Assembly: GCF_001949145.1 (NCBI RefSeq)
Contig: NW_019091445.1
Coordinates: forward strand, 555,772-619,771
Source of the DNA: Acanthaster planci
Taxonomy: Eukaryota; Echinodermata; Asteroidea; Valvatida; Acanthasteridae
DNA length: 64,000 nucleotides
Direction of reading: 5' to 3'
The translations under genes and the position numbers were made by a program. Positions 48,973 to 60,072 of this stretch are shown here, piece after piece. Under the pieces are notes generated by a model. The model did not search any database, was not told the origin of the DNA, and saw only the letters and a list, made by a program, of their open reading frames with translations. Positions within the stretch are counted from its first letter, which is position 1, and each line of letters begins with the position of its first letter.

Positions 48973-49809
48973 AAAGGAACGAGGCTGAATGGGCCGTGCT
49001 TGGTGCACAGGTAAAGATAAAAAATGAACCCGTTCGTTATTAGTGCACTTTGTATTTGCTCTAATGAGTGACGAGTCGTAAGAACCACTTTGAAATTAAG
49101 ATGGAAGAACATCGGGATTCATTCCACCCAGTCCCTAGGTTTGTACGCGTGAATTCATTAACATCTTGTGATCCCATTTTCTTTAATGAGAGTTTCCATA
49201 ATTGTGACCAGTCATAGAGATTATTCTATAAATCGTAAATTTCAGAAACCTGGTCTCCAATTCTGGGTGTTTCGTTCCAAATAACCTCCAACACGTGGGC
49301 TTATTTTGCAAAGAGGGCTATAGGTCTACATGCAAAGCTGAATGCATAGTTTACTACCAAGTTTGGGATAATTTCAGGGACGGAAAAATACAAAAATTGC
49401 ATGTCTCGTCCTTTTGAAAATTGAAAAGAGATATAGACTTCTGGCAATAATATTGAATTTCCAGTGAAACGCGCGAGGCCAACGTACTCTTGAGAGTCAC
49501 TAGGCGGCACTATCTCTGTCCGATTTTGCGCTGTTTTCCAAGATGGTCTGTTCACTGTAGTGCAACCATAATGGAAGGCCCATAGTGTGACGCTTGGTGG
49601 TGGGAAACATGAGTCCTACTTGACCAGTAAGCCTACACTATTGTTTGCGTCATTTTGAGCGAGGCCAGTTACATGCAACCTCGTTCCCATTGGAACGATC
49701 TTGCCGCGCTCGTGAAGGAACACACACGCAGCCCACGTGCACTGTGATCACTTGGGACTGGATGTTTGCCGCCAGCAAGCGTTTCGAAGTTTCCCATTGA
49801 ATCCACTTT

Positions 49810-50330
49810 CTTCGCTCGTGGCCCAGAGCCCGAACAGGGCGCTGGGGAGGGCTAACGGCCTTGCACAGGTTTTAACGAAGGGAATACGTCACATGGGATC
49901 ACAGCTAACGACGCGCACAGCATTGTGGGGCAAATTTCTGCAAGGTGCGCCACAAGCGGCGGTTATCAATTTTATATTTGTCCTTTTCTTCCCCATTTCT
50001 GAAAACATCCTTACTACACGTACTTTATTCGTTCATCAAAAATTGATCAAGATAACCAATGATTTGAAATCTATTGCCAAAAGACAAGTGATCAGTGATA
50101 CGTAGAAGATAAATTACCATGCTGCGATTGTACCAAGGCCATGTTTTATCATATAGCCAACACTTTGCCCGTGCAAAAGCATTGCCATTGGCGAACAAAA
50201 ACTAAAAAAAAACGCTTCGCTAACAGGAAGTGATAACCTCGCGGTCACAGGTAGTGCAGAATGTGGTCAATAACATTGCAGAGCCATTAGCCCTTCCCAG
50301 CGCCCTCTTTGGGCACTGGGCGATGAGCAA
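49810..50330. repeat. imperfect inverted repeat pair, possible non-autonomous element
   Basis: GGGCGCTGGGGAGGGCTAAC at 49838-49857 is matched in reverse complement by GTTAGCCC-like sequence around 50285-50315 (ATTAGCCCTTCCCAGCGCCC). The similarity extends about 50 bases on each arm. Termini and target duplication are not clear. Confidence 0.45.
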
Positions 50331-51302
50331 ATCCATTTTCAACCAGAGACACCAACTGAATGACATCAAAGGAAAGATCGTATGCAATTGCTCTTATAAA
50401 TTCATGCTAAAGTTAAACTATCTGGCCTCAAGACTCAGATTGTGGGCTTGGATTATGTTTGCGCCAACTGTAAAAACTTGTTATTGCAAAAGACTGATGC
50501 CTCAGGGAAATCCTTAGCCAGACGTTATAAAACAAATCTGGGATTGTTTTGATTTGTAAATCAAAGACAGATATTCTTACAGTCTTGAATGTATTGGGCT
50601 TTTGTATACCTTCAAAACTGAAAAGTGTTCGTTGTCACATCTAACTTAACTATATATATATATACGACGACGACAAGAACATATTTGAACAGGTTGCAAA
50701 GTAAAGAAGTGTGAAACGTCATATGTTTTTTCATCCTTTAGCCGTCAAAGGTCTAACTGAAACAGTGCACACTGGAATCATGGAACCTTGCGGGTGGTAA
50801 ACGTAGTTTGAAACGCTCTGGCAGAGTGTGTTACGTACTATTTCACATGCCATTCTCTATGGTGTGAATCAAGTTTGTGTATAATATAACTGGAAACCGT
50901 TGGACGCCAGTCGGCTGACTCCAGCAAAATCTCGCAGAAGTGCAGGGACATTTCCGATCACGACACACACATTAAGGCTTTGTCTCAAAGAAAAACAGTT
51001 TTATTGAGAATTTTGCGCACCTTGTAAAGTTGATTCTTTAACTATAAATGTGTTTATGCGAGTGGAACTAGTGTTACTGAGATGTACGTGCTGTGGAATA
51101 TTGCGTAGCAGCAAATTAAAAATGAACTGGAAATTTTGTTTGATAGTTTTCCTTCTAGAGCGGCATACAATCCAAAAAAGAGATGAAACAAAAGTTAAGT
51201 GAAATTACATGCATTATGTTACGTATAGCTGCACCATTATATCATTACTTATACAAAGCCTAAATAAAAAAATCCTATTCTGCCTAACTAGTGGAGTTCC
51301 TG

Positions 51303-51480
51303 AGTGTGTAAACGCCTTCTATCGTGGACCTACAACAATAGGGGACAATTGGGTCCACGGTTGCCGAAGAGTCCACGGTTGGAAAACGTGTACAAAACAT
51401 GTGGGAGGTCTTCCGAAAAAGTGAAAGTATGAACAAAAGAGGAACAATAGGGAGTCCACGATTGAAGGCGTTTACACACT
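51303..51480. mobile_element. 178-bp MITE-like inverted repeat element
   Basis: The left arm AGTGTGTAAACGCCTTC is matched by GAAGGCGTTTACACACT at the right end, and the arms extend over about 35-40 bases (TATCGTGGAC and GTCCACGATT). No coding capacity. The target duplication is uncertain. Confidence 0.65.
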
Positions 51481-52069
51481 TGAGTGCGTTGACTAAGAGC
51501 ATATCTTATCGTACGGTAATTAATATTTTTAAATAATTTATTAGCTACTGTAGCATCCATGGACCCTAGGGGCTTTCGCTTTCAATAACCGTTACGTGAA
51601 TTCGTTATTATATCCGTGTATTTGAATCCCTTTTATTAGTAAGGGCACTGTCAACTGAATTACGGAATTACTGTTGTCCATTATTATACTTAAATTGCTT
51701 CTATTTAATGACGTTGCAAATGCTTTTTAACGTGTAATTTTAATTTACCCATAGGTTCTCCATGACGCAAAAGGACGTTTCAATAACAATAGAGTGCCGT
51801 TCTACAATTGACAAGGTTTTTATTATTGGATATTTTGTCAGAATACCTGGCATGTGGATGTATTTATTGAACTGGTAGAACATGGAGTCTATGTGTTGCG
51901 TACTACGTCAAGATTTAAGTGCAACGACAGCAGGGGAGGCCTTGTTGAACACACGAATTCTACAGCAGCAAAACTACAAAACGTACTCTTGAAACATTAC
52001 CGAACGACACAGAGCCGAAATGGGTCGACAAAGAAATTTTTCTGAGCCTTTTCGACTTCGACAGAGACT

Positions 52070-55000
52070 TTATGTCGACTCCAATTTCTCAATACACCGA
52101 TATGTTTCCTCCTGCAGCGGTTCAAAGCGTTTATCGCCCCTCCCAAGAAAGACTAAAGAGTAACTCGAGACGTAGCCCAGGCTGAGCCTGCGTTGCGGGT
52201 CGGCAAGGCCGTGCATGCCCCCTGCTCCTGAGTGGCCGAATCGCTGAGCCCCCTTTAGAAGGAGATGAAAACGAGGTTTCAAGTGGCGAAATTTATAGGT
52301 CATTATTATTATTTTGTCTTGAAAGGTCAGGTTTCATACAATAATGGACACTTTTCTAACTTATTTTGTGTCTCTCAGGTGCTGTGTTTTGAACAGAAAT
52401 TCTCGATATGAGAAACGACAACGTTTTGTTTTATTTTTCGCTCTTTTCACGATAAGTCATTTTTGCGTTAAATTGCAGAAAAGGTATGTTAGATTTCTCT
52501 CCATTTGAGTAATTTTTCGTAGTAAATCAACAGAATGTTTGTTCACTGGGTTTGTTGGTCGATAGGGGTGGCGACTAAATTTCCTCACATTTGGGCAAAA
52601 TCATGCAATTTATTGTGGAAAGGAGGCGAATTCATCCGTGTGGTTTGGTTTGACCGCCAAGCGGGTAACACATAGCGGTCAGATGTCCAGCTAAATTTGC
52701 ATTTTGGAAGGGGAGGGGATCACCTAGAGGCTTTATCGCCCTCTCAGGAGTGATCACGTGATCACTGAAGAGATCACCTGTGGAAAGAAATCGGTAACAG
52801 GTATCATGCCTTTTGTCTGACTTGATCCTGCATAGCCTTGTGACAACCGACAACTTCGTTTAAAAGGTGAAATTCTTACCTTATACTCTGATTTAACAAA
52901 ACCTAGGCTGAAGGTAATCGGAAATTCGGTCGGCTTCTGGAAAGATTTGTCAGTTCTTTTTTCGGCGATAATCTCCTTTATGACATCATTAGAGAGCAAC
53001 CTTTGACCCTTGGTTGTGGTTCCACCATTGGCCAATACCCCGTAGACTTTGGCAATAGCACGAGCCGTCCCTACTCCAGACACCGACGGCTGTTCAAGAA
53101 TCAGTCTCTCGGGACTCATGTAATCTTCAAACTGAAAGTAAAGAGGTCACAATTCCTAAAAAAAAAAATGAACATTTTGATTGGTATAATTTCTATCAAG
53201 AAAATCAGGCAATTGATACATCCCAGACAAACTGAAGGAGCGTAATATTATTGGTCCACTGACACCTTTGATGTACTCTGAAGGGCAAAACGCTATACAT
53301 GAAAGTGCTGTGAACAACACGGAGTTTGTCTTTAATCACCTGTATTGGCTTCAGAGACGCGCTAAGGCCACTGGCCAGGCTTTGCCACATTATCTTTCCG
53401 AAGACCGGGTTGGTGATCAGCTCCTTGAACCACATGTACCGGCTGGCTCCCTTCAAACGTGGGAAGCGATGGTACAACTCCAGAGGCAGGCCGATGTGGA
53501 AATCAATACCTGTAAGTGCACAAAAATCGTGAGCCGAAATTTAAAAATCAAGCTTGGTTAACGTTTTTACGGAAGCCCGTTAGTGCCAACTTGAATTTAC
53601 TATGCAAAACAATTTTCACTGCAAAATAACGCAATAGTACTGCGAAATAACGCAATAACTTTGCTTAACATCGCAATTGTTCTACGAACATTTGGGGTAC
53701 ATTCGCGCGGTTACTCCGGTCAATAGGATGCATGCGCATTATACCTGGGTGCAGGAGTATACCGTACTCCCCCCCCCCCGTTAGCTAAAGTATAGTCTCG
53801 TTGACCCTGGGGTCGTACTCCAGCAGTTCGAACGTTCAGTGTCGTGTTAACACGAGTAGCTCCTTCGAATGCATCCTCTGCGTCTGCTCCAGTGTGAAAA
53901 GAGCCAGATCAACAATTGATGTCTTGTTCTTTCTCCTGGACAATCCGTAATAGGCCGAAGTCATTTCCCGGTCCTTAAACTTACGATGATACCATGATTT
54001 GCTGCCAAAAACCACAATATGTGATCATAACTCGAACCAACAGAGAAGTAGAAGCTCACAAATTTGCGTAATGTCATGCTTAGCTTTCTTCGATTACTGT
54101 CTCACGGAAAATCACCTGCACTCCTCACTCAAGGGTGCGTTCGTGCGGCTTGAGTGCGACCATCTGGTCAGCAAGAGTTCTCACTAACGGGGGAGTATAC
54201 TCCTGCACCCAGGTATACAGCGCACACATCCGACTCATGTTGAGTAACCGCGCGAATCTGCCCCAAGCGTCCGTAGAACTATTGCGTTATTTTGCAATAC
54301 TAAGGCATTATTTTGCAACGTTATTGCGTTATTTCGCAAAGCTATTGAGTTATTTTGCAATATTATCGCTTTATTTTGCATAACAATATTTTTGCACAGT
54401 GCACATTGGCATTAATAACGGGCTTCCGTACGTTTTGATTGTCGTAACCAATAACTGTTCTGGTTCTTAATTGTGTTATGAACGTTCCAACTAAAATGGA
54501 AGCAAGTCTTATTGTTGTTTGTCGCTCGCTGTTTACAGATGACAGAAGAATAATTACAGGAAGTTTTTTTCACAATTAATGTGTCGCTTTTGAGTTGCTG
54601 CATGCCCCACGTGCCCCCTGTACCACTGGAATATCTTTCTGAAGATAGGGTGCCAGGCAAAGATGTCTCTACTGCCGACGAGATATTTCTATATAAACAA
54701 GAAGAATTGTGGAGATATATCCGCATTATCTTAGAAATAATCTTGAAATGGATTTAGCTGTTGTTGGACCTCATCTAAAATGTTTTCGTTACTTGAAAAT
54801 GAGCTAAGTATACTTGATTTAAAATGTTGAAGGAAGTTCTTAAAGCTAAACATAAACGTGTAAATCGCAAATGCGGTATGAAATACCGAAAGGTTGAGCG
54901 ATCTCTTCCTTGAAGAACTGGCCCAGGGTCCTATGCTTGGGGTCGGCACGTCTCAATAGCTGGCTCGCATACAGACCGAATGAAAAAGCATGGTATCTTA

Positions 55001-57625
55001 GAGTGGTGCCAGGTTCCCATTCTGGGGAATGCCGCGCCAAGAATTCGCCCAACGCATCCTGATCCCCCAAGAGATGTAGCGTGTCGTCGTCCGTGATGTT
55101 AGCTAGACCGGCCTGCCATTAAAAATGCAGAAAACTATATTAGGCTTCCAGGCAATGTGGCGTGGCATACATAGTGTGGACCTCTGCATAAAGAAAAGTC
55201 CACATAACGTAGGGTATGATGGCGTTGGGTGAACTTGTGCGTTAGAAAGAAAATGTTTCGAATGCAAATTTTTGTCAAGCAGTATTCGGTAAGCTTAGCT
55301 CTGTTTGATTCACGCTTAGAGAAACATAGGCCTATTACCTGGATGTAATACCTAATTGGCTTAACTGGAGTTCACCATCTTTAAGTGTAAACAGAATGCA
55401 CAGGGAAATTCTAGATACAGACGAATTAGTTACTTGTGGCTTAAACCGAGATGTTTGAAAAGTTTTGGGTCTCCTTACCTGGTGATTAATGAGCATGCGC
55501 ACTGTGATGTTTTCCTTTCCATTCTGGGCAAATTCTGGCCAATAGGAAGCCACAGTCTTGTCATAATCTAGGAGACCCCTGTCAACCATCATGGCAATGC
55601 AAAGCGCCGCCATACTTGTCGATGAGAAGACGCAAGAAAGCATATCTTTAACGTGGGGAAGACTCTATTTTAACAAAGCAAAGAGAGGGATTTAAAGATG
55701 TTCTTGCGTGCAAGATATCCGCCTTGGTCATGAGCATCCCCCCGTTGGTTGAAAAAGGCCATGCTGGTGGGGTGTGCTAATTTTGTTGATAGCGACGAGA
55801 CCGCAACGCGTGCACGTCATATTGGTTTGTGAACCTGCGAAGTGCAGTTCCTACGGAAAGATCCTCCGCTAGGAAAACTACGAATGTTAAACCCAGGTCA
55901 ACTAACAAATAATTTACACATTATTCTTAACCATATTTGTAACGAAAATTGCCCCCTCTCTTGGTCCATGCAGCTCGGGGCACATGCGCTCAAGCGATGT
56001 GGGGACAAATGCAAGTTTACACCTTACCGACCATGAGTCCTATAAGAGTAAGACTAAAAGCTGAACTGACCACAAAAAATGCTAAGGACATTACCCTCTG
56101 TTTCACTGATTTTGGGATTATAACTGTTAAGGGTCACAATTTTAATACCTTTGGTGGTGGAAAACACCACGGTCAAGGTGTCCTCGTTCCAGGGCCGGTC
56201 AGCCTCGGTGTCTGCATAGCCTCCCCATATGTCCACTACCTTGGATCCTTTGTAGTAAACTGAGAACGCAGAACCACCTGTTGGGTATTCTACTCCAGTC
56301 TCGAAGTTCTCCCTGATGGAAATGCATTACACAAAACCTTATGTTTTGATAGTTGATAAAAATACCTTCCGCATGCCTGTTTCTATTGCCCTTACCTGAA
56401 CTTAAGCTTTCCCTTACATTCAGCCAAGCATCATAGTGACAGAAACTCGAATCCGGTTCCTGGGTGTCAAGTGTCTTGGGAACTTCACTCATAGTGCGCG
56501 GCAAGGAACCATCGGGACCGGAAGTAGTGCAAACATATGTGAGCCAATGGGTGCTTGTACATGTACTATACTCAGCCGAGTGTGCGTGATTATGCAAAGT
56601 CACTAACGACCTTCAGCATTCTGCCAATTTGTTGTCCCCTCCAAAGTCCAATTCTTACAGTGAAAATTGTTTCCAAAGTTTAAAGCACCGGAATACATAT
56701 ACGTGTATTACATAACTAGTCGGGGAAGTTGAGGCTACTGGACCACTTAAGCACATTCTTGATTCTAACCATATTCAATGTTCCAGGAAAAGGATAAGAC
56801 TACTCTTCATATATGACCAAAACACTTGTTTGTTTATTGCAAACAGCTGAAATCAATTACATTAATAAAACTTATATTGCAATATTAACTCATTAGGAAT
56901 TCATCCAAAAGTGGACCACTAGGTCGCCACATCCGAGGCAAGTGGACCACATCGTAAAACTTTAAAATTTGCTACTAAAAGAATAAAAAATAAATTTTGG
57001 AACGAGTAAAACACTGAGAAAGACAATTGTAATTATCTCAGAAGCACCAGAGTTTAAATAAAAATGATTAGAAAATTCCTGTATCTTTCCTCCGGTCTTG
57101 CAAATTTCTGTTTTTGGAATGTTAAGCAAAGAATAAAGTTGTCTGCTTGTGCCTTTTTTATTATCCTGAATCATGATTTGAAGTTTATTTCTTAAGTTAT
57201 TTATACTTCTCCCATGGGCCTCAATTTATGTTCAGTTTAACCTCTGATAAAAATAAATATTGTAGCTTAAAAGCAACGGGTCAATTTCAAAACCTTTTAC
57301 CTGTTTTTGACCTAAGAGTGAGCCAGTTGCCCTGATGACACTCTTGCCCAACCCTCCCATGAGGGTCCAGCTTTGATGGTGGAACCTTTCTAGAACTCTT
57401 TCGAGAACTCATAAGGTAAATCTTACTCGGCGAGTGTAGTCGTGTAAAGAGTCGATCCGAGGTCTTATTGAACTCTCGTTACCTGAACAGTTTGGCTACA
57501 GGTTCAAATCCTTGCTGCACGGTTCCTCCAGTGATGATAGGACGAGTTTTGGTCCACAGCTCCGGCACGTAAACCACGAGAACTGCAGTCACACACACAA
57601 TGACAGCATTCGTCATGAACGCCAT
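52070..57625 (-). CDS. serine beta-lactamase-like hydrolase, gene E (inverted, divergent)
   Basis: Exons on the minus strand: 57625-57483, 56312-56149, about 55645-55479, 55112-54887, 53509-53340, 53131-52880 and 52252-52070. With the exon 3 start at 55645 the protein is 434 residues. Phases and lengths match genes A-D for exons 1, 2, 4 and 6 (143, 164, 226 and 252 bases). The hydrophobic N-terminus is followed by STTK at 99-102, then Tyr in LRYHAF (the others have HGYHAM) and GHSG with His381. Exon 3 is irregular: the acceptor at the homologous place (exon from 55614) is one base out of frame, while the in-frame acceptor at 55646 adds ten residues (MLSCVFSSTS). Exon 5 is eight codons shorter and the most divergent. 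Intron 4 carries an 859-bp MITE. It is probably a functional but diverged serine hydrolase; a recently damaged gene is possible because of exon 3. Confidence 0.82.
53570..54428. mobile_element. 859-bp MITE with long terminal inverted repeats and TA duplication
   Basis: The ends are CGGAAGCCCGTTA and TAACGGGCTTCCG, each flanked by TA (53568-53569 and 54429-54430). The arms stay complementary for over 200 bases, including GGTACATTCGCGCGGTTACTC-like and CTGGGTGCAGGAGTATA segments. The right arm has tandem units of about 20 bases around TATTGCGTTATTTTGCAA, mirrored on the left as TTGCAAAATAACGCAATA-like units. The TA target fits a Tc1/mariner-type non-autonomous element. It is inside intron 4 of gene E. 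Open frames inside it are not real genes. Confidence 0.85.
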
Positions 57626-60072
57626 TTTTCCCAGCAAAAACTTGCCCGTTGAGGAAGTGAAACGTGCAATCCGTAGCGTCGATAAACAAACTGCAGTCAA
57701 TCGGCACGTCGTCATCAAAAGTTACGTGGACTTTGTCAAAGAACAAAGTTCGCCCTGCGCCGGAAAGGCGTTGTTCGTCGTGAGACACACAGACATTGCC
57801 TTACGACTGTTACATGATTACACGAGGTTGCCTCTCAATCTATCATCTCGGAATAGGCTTTGTATAAAGCCGCCAGCCACTGGCTAGCAGTTCTAGTCAC
57901 CGCTGCAGCCTGGGTTTCCAAGATGATTTCGTATACTCGAAGTTGTGAGATGGTTCTGAAATTATTTTTTTTGGGGGGGGGCAGAAATACTTACCTTGAC
58001 AATTTGCAATCTGCAGCAATATATGCAACAAACACGGACTTCCAATAATGCGTGAAATTCTTTATGCCCGTGCTGTCCTGTCATCGTCTCTCTCCAAAAT
58101 ATAACTTTCGGTTTCCTGAAAATTCTCCGTAATTTTCTAACTTCTTTATACACAAATCATTTTCTGTGGAAACTATTTTAACGGGAGGGGATTTCTAATA
58201 CATAATTTAAGGATTAAAAAAATAAGGGTGGATCAGCTGTATTTCGAGTAGTGGGAGGCAGTCTGGCAATTTGACCTTTGCAACAGAAATATGAAAAAGG
58301 TCACATGACTATGCACAAGCATAATAATATAGATATGAGTAGCATTGATGTGTAGGGATGAAAATATATGGCACAAGATGACCTTTTGTAAGGGATAGAA
58401 ATAGGGTCGGAAAGTGTAGTGTGACCTCTTGTATGGGATGAATAGGCAAAGGGTCAGAATGTAACATACACATTGACCTTTTCTGTGACATTATTGCACA
58501 ACAGGATGAAATATCATCATGAAAATATACAATGGGTATCATGTTGCGTGATGCCATGGAAAAAATACTGACTGGCCCACCAGGCTAAAGTAATCAAAAG
58601 GCAGTAAGCGATAACCCCTAGACATACAGTACAATGGACAGTACGTGCCGCCGGGTAATGATAAGGATAATGCTTTGACCAAATGGGCTGTCCGTGGCAC
58701 CAGGTGGGGGGGGGGGGTAACGTAGCCTACTGTGCTGTGTTAGTGCGCCCTCTTGCGATATTTTAATGACCATGCGTTACACTTCGTGTTACCGCGCGCG
58801 ATGACCGCCGTGTTTCCTGATGTTTTGCGAAAGCTCTGACAGAAAATAGTCATATAATAATCCCAAATCAGCGTGGGTTATAACGGTGTCATCTCCAATT
58901 TATTCAGCAAACTATATTGATTCTTTGCGTGTTCTCACTGGCTCTCAGGTGAGAGAAAGATTTAAAGGTAATGCATGCATATTAAGGGTCACTGACCATG
59001 ATGCACGTGGAAGGGCAAGGTTTATGTAGCTGTCACTTAATTGGGACCCGTAAATTCCAGGTGCACTGCTGGACTCATAATTTCAGTACATGTATGAAAT
59101 GCCACTAATACGTTGGAGAATAATTACTTCATAAGTTTGTTGATCAGTGGAAAGAGAGCGTGTGTACATCATCACATGTACATGTATATGTACATGTATA
59201 CAGTGTTTGTTTTATTTGGCTCTCTAGGCTTTCACCTCCTGTTAGACCTCACCGCTGTTGGTGTGTGCTGAGTTCAAGCTTTGGATTTCACAAGTGAGGC
59301 AGCGCATCCAGCCTCAGTGATGACTGTTGATGTACTGTGCCAGAACTGCGTATACGTGTGCAAGAGCCGTATGTATGAACATGCACACAGTGGACTGCTG
59401 TTCCATGTGGACTTACAATGTAGCAACTGCCGGACAGATGTGGACGGTTTGAGGTTCAGCGTTGGCTGCTCTTGGCTGAAGAGAGGCTCCACCCCATGTG
59501 GTGTGATTGAACCACTGAACTGAGCATAACTGAAAATTGTTTCAGACTGTAAGCAAGGTAATGCTTGGGGTTGATGCAGGAGATCTCATGTAAATTTATT
59601 ACTATTCGATTCTTCTATTTTTTTTTGGTTGAGCTCAACTGGTGTTTACATTATGTAAGTTGTATTGTTGTAAGAACACAGAACAAATTCAATAGACTTC
59701 ACATACTGGTTTAAGTAGTGTTTTTATTTCTCTTTTTCTCATCATTGATTTTTTTACAATTATCTTACTAATTTTAAAATTTGCTACAAGAGCGATTACC
59801 AGAATTTTGTAAAATTTTATATCAGAACACTATATGTACAAGTTTTGTTTTTGGAACCATAATTAAGTCTCAAATTAATACTAGTATCTGTTAATCGTTT
59901 TCGTCTTAGTCACTTAGCTGAAAAGGTCCGTCAAATTTATCAGCATGTTTAGGCAAAACTATTCAAGGCTTTGTTGACTTTCATGCCTTTATTAAGTTTT
60001 TCTTGGAGATCATCCACGATGTCCTTGTGAGTTTCATTGTCCTTCAAATGTAGGTAACTTGACAGAAACTTC
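57626..60072. other. intergenic upstream of gene E
   Basis: The first few hundred bases are the promoter side of gene E; an open frame continues upstream of its ATG without an earlier convincing start. A run of G near 57965 and another near 58700 are low-complexity. Copies of the word TGACCTTTT occur near 58270-58490. A weak cysteine-rich frame at 59281-59523 is listed separately. Confidence 0.4.
59281..59523 (+). CDS. weak cysteine-rich open frame (uncertain exon)
   Basis: This 80-codon frame contains two CxxC pairs (CQNC and CSNC) about 26 residues apart, with conserved-looking aromatic and His residues between. That is compatible with a treble-clef or ribbon zinc site. It has no ATG at its start; the first ATG is at codon 14. 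No splice partners were found. I do not recognise the family. It may be an exon or transposon fragment, or chance. Confidence 0.2.
   Translation: MDFTSEAAHPASVMTVDVLCQNCVYVCKSRMYEHAHSGLLFHVDLQCSNCRTDVDGLRFSVGCSWLKRGSTPCGVIEPLN

Larger units (their letters stand above)
48973..52069. other. intergenic between convergent genes D and E
   Basis: No coding exon is seen. The gene D duplication unit ends near 49535. An imperfect inverted repeat pair (about 49810-49870 and 50275-50330) and a 178-bp MITE (51303-51480) lie here. Genes D (plus) and E (minus) converge on this stretch, so it holds both 3' ends. Open frames of up to 122 codons have no recognisable domain. Confidence 0.45.

Noticed and set aside
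50230-50517. 95-codon frame after gene D
   Set aside because: It overlaps the inverted repeat arm and shows no family features.
54135-54383. Open frame with repeated Arg-Tyr-Phe-Ala units
   Set aside because: It is translation of the tandem repeats inside the TA-flanked MITE, not a repeat protein.
56199-56603. 134-codon minus-strand frame overlapping exon 2 of gene E
   Set aside because: It reads exon 2 in the wrong frame; the correct frame is fixed by the paralogues and the splice phases.
21889-57625. Possibility that the beta-lactamase-like genes are bacterial contamination or recent transfer
   Set aside because: All five have six introns each at conserved positions and sit in animal-type DNA with MITEs; any transfer would be ancient.
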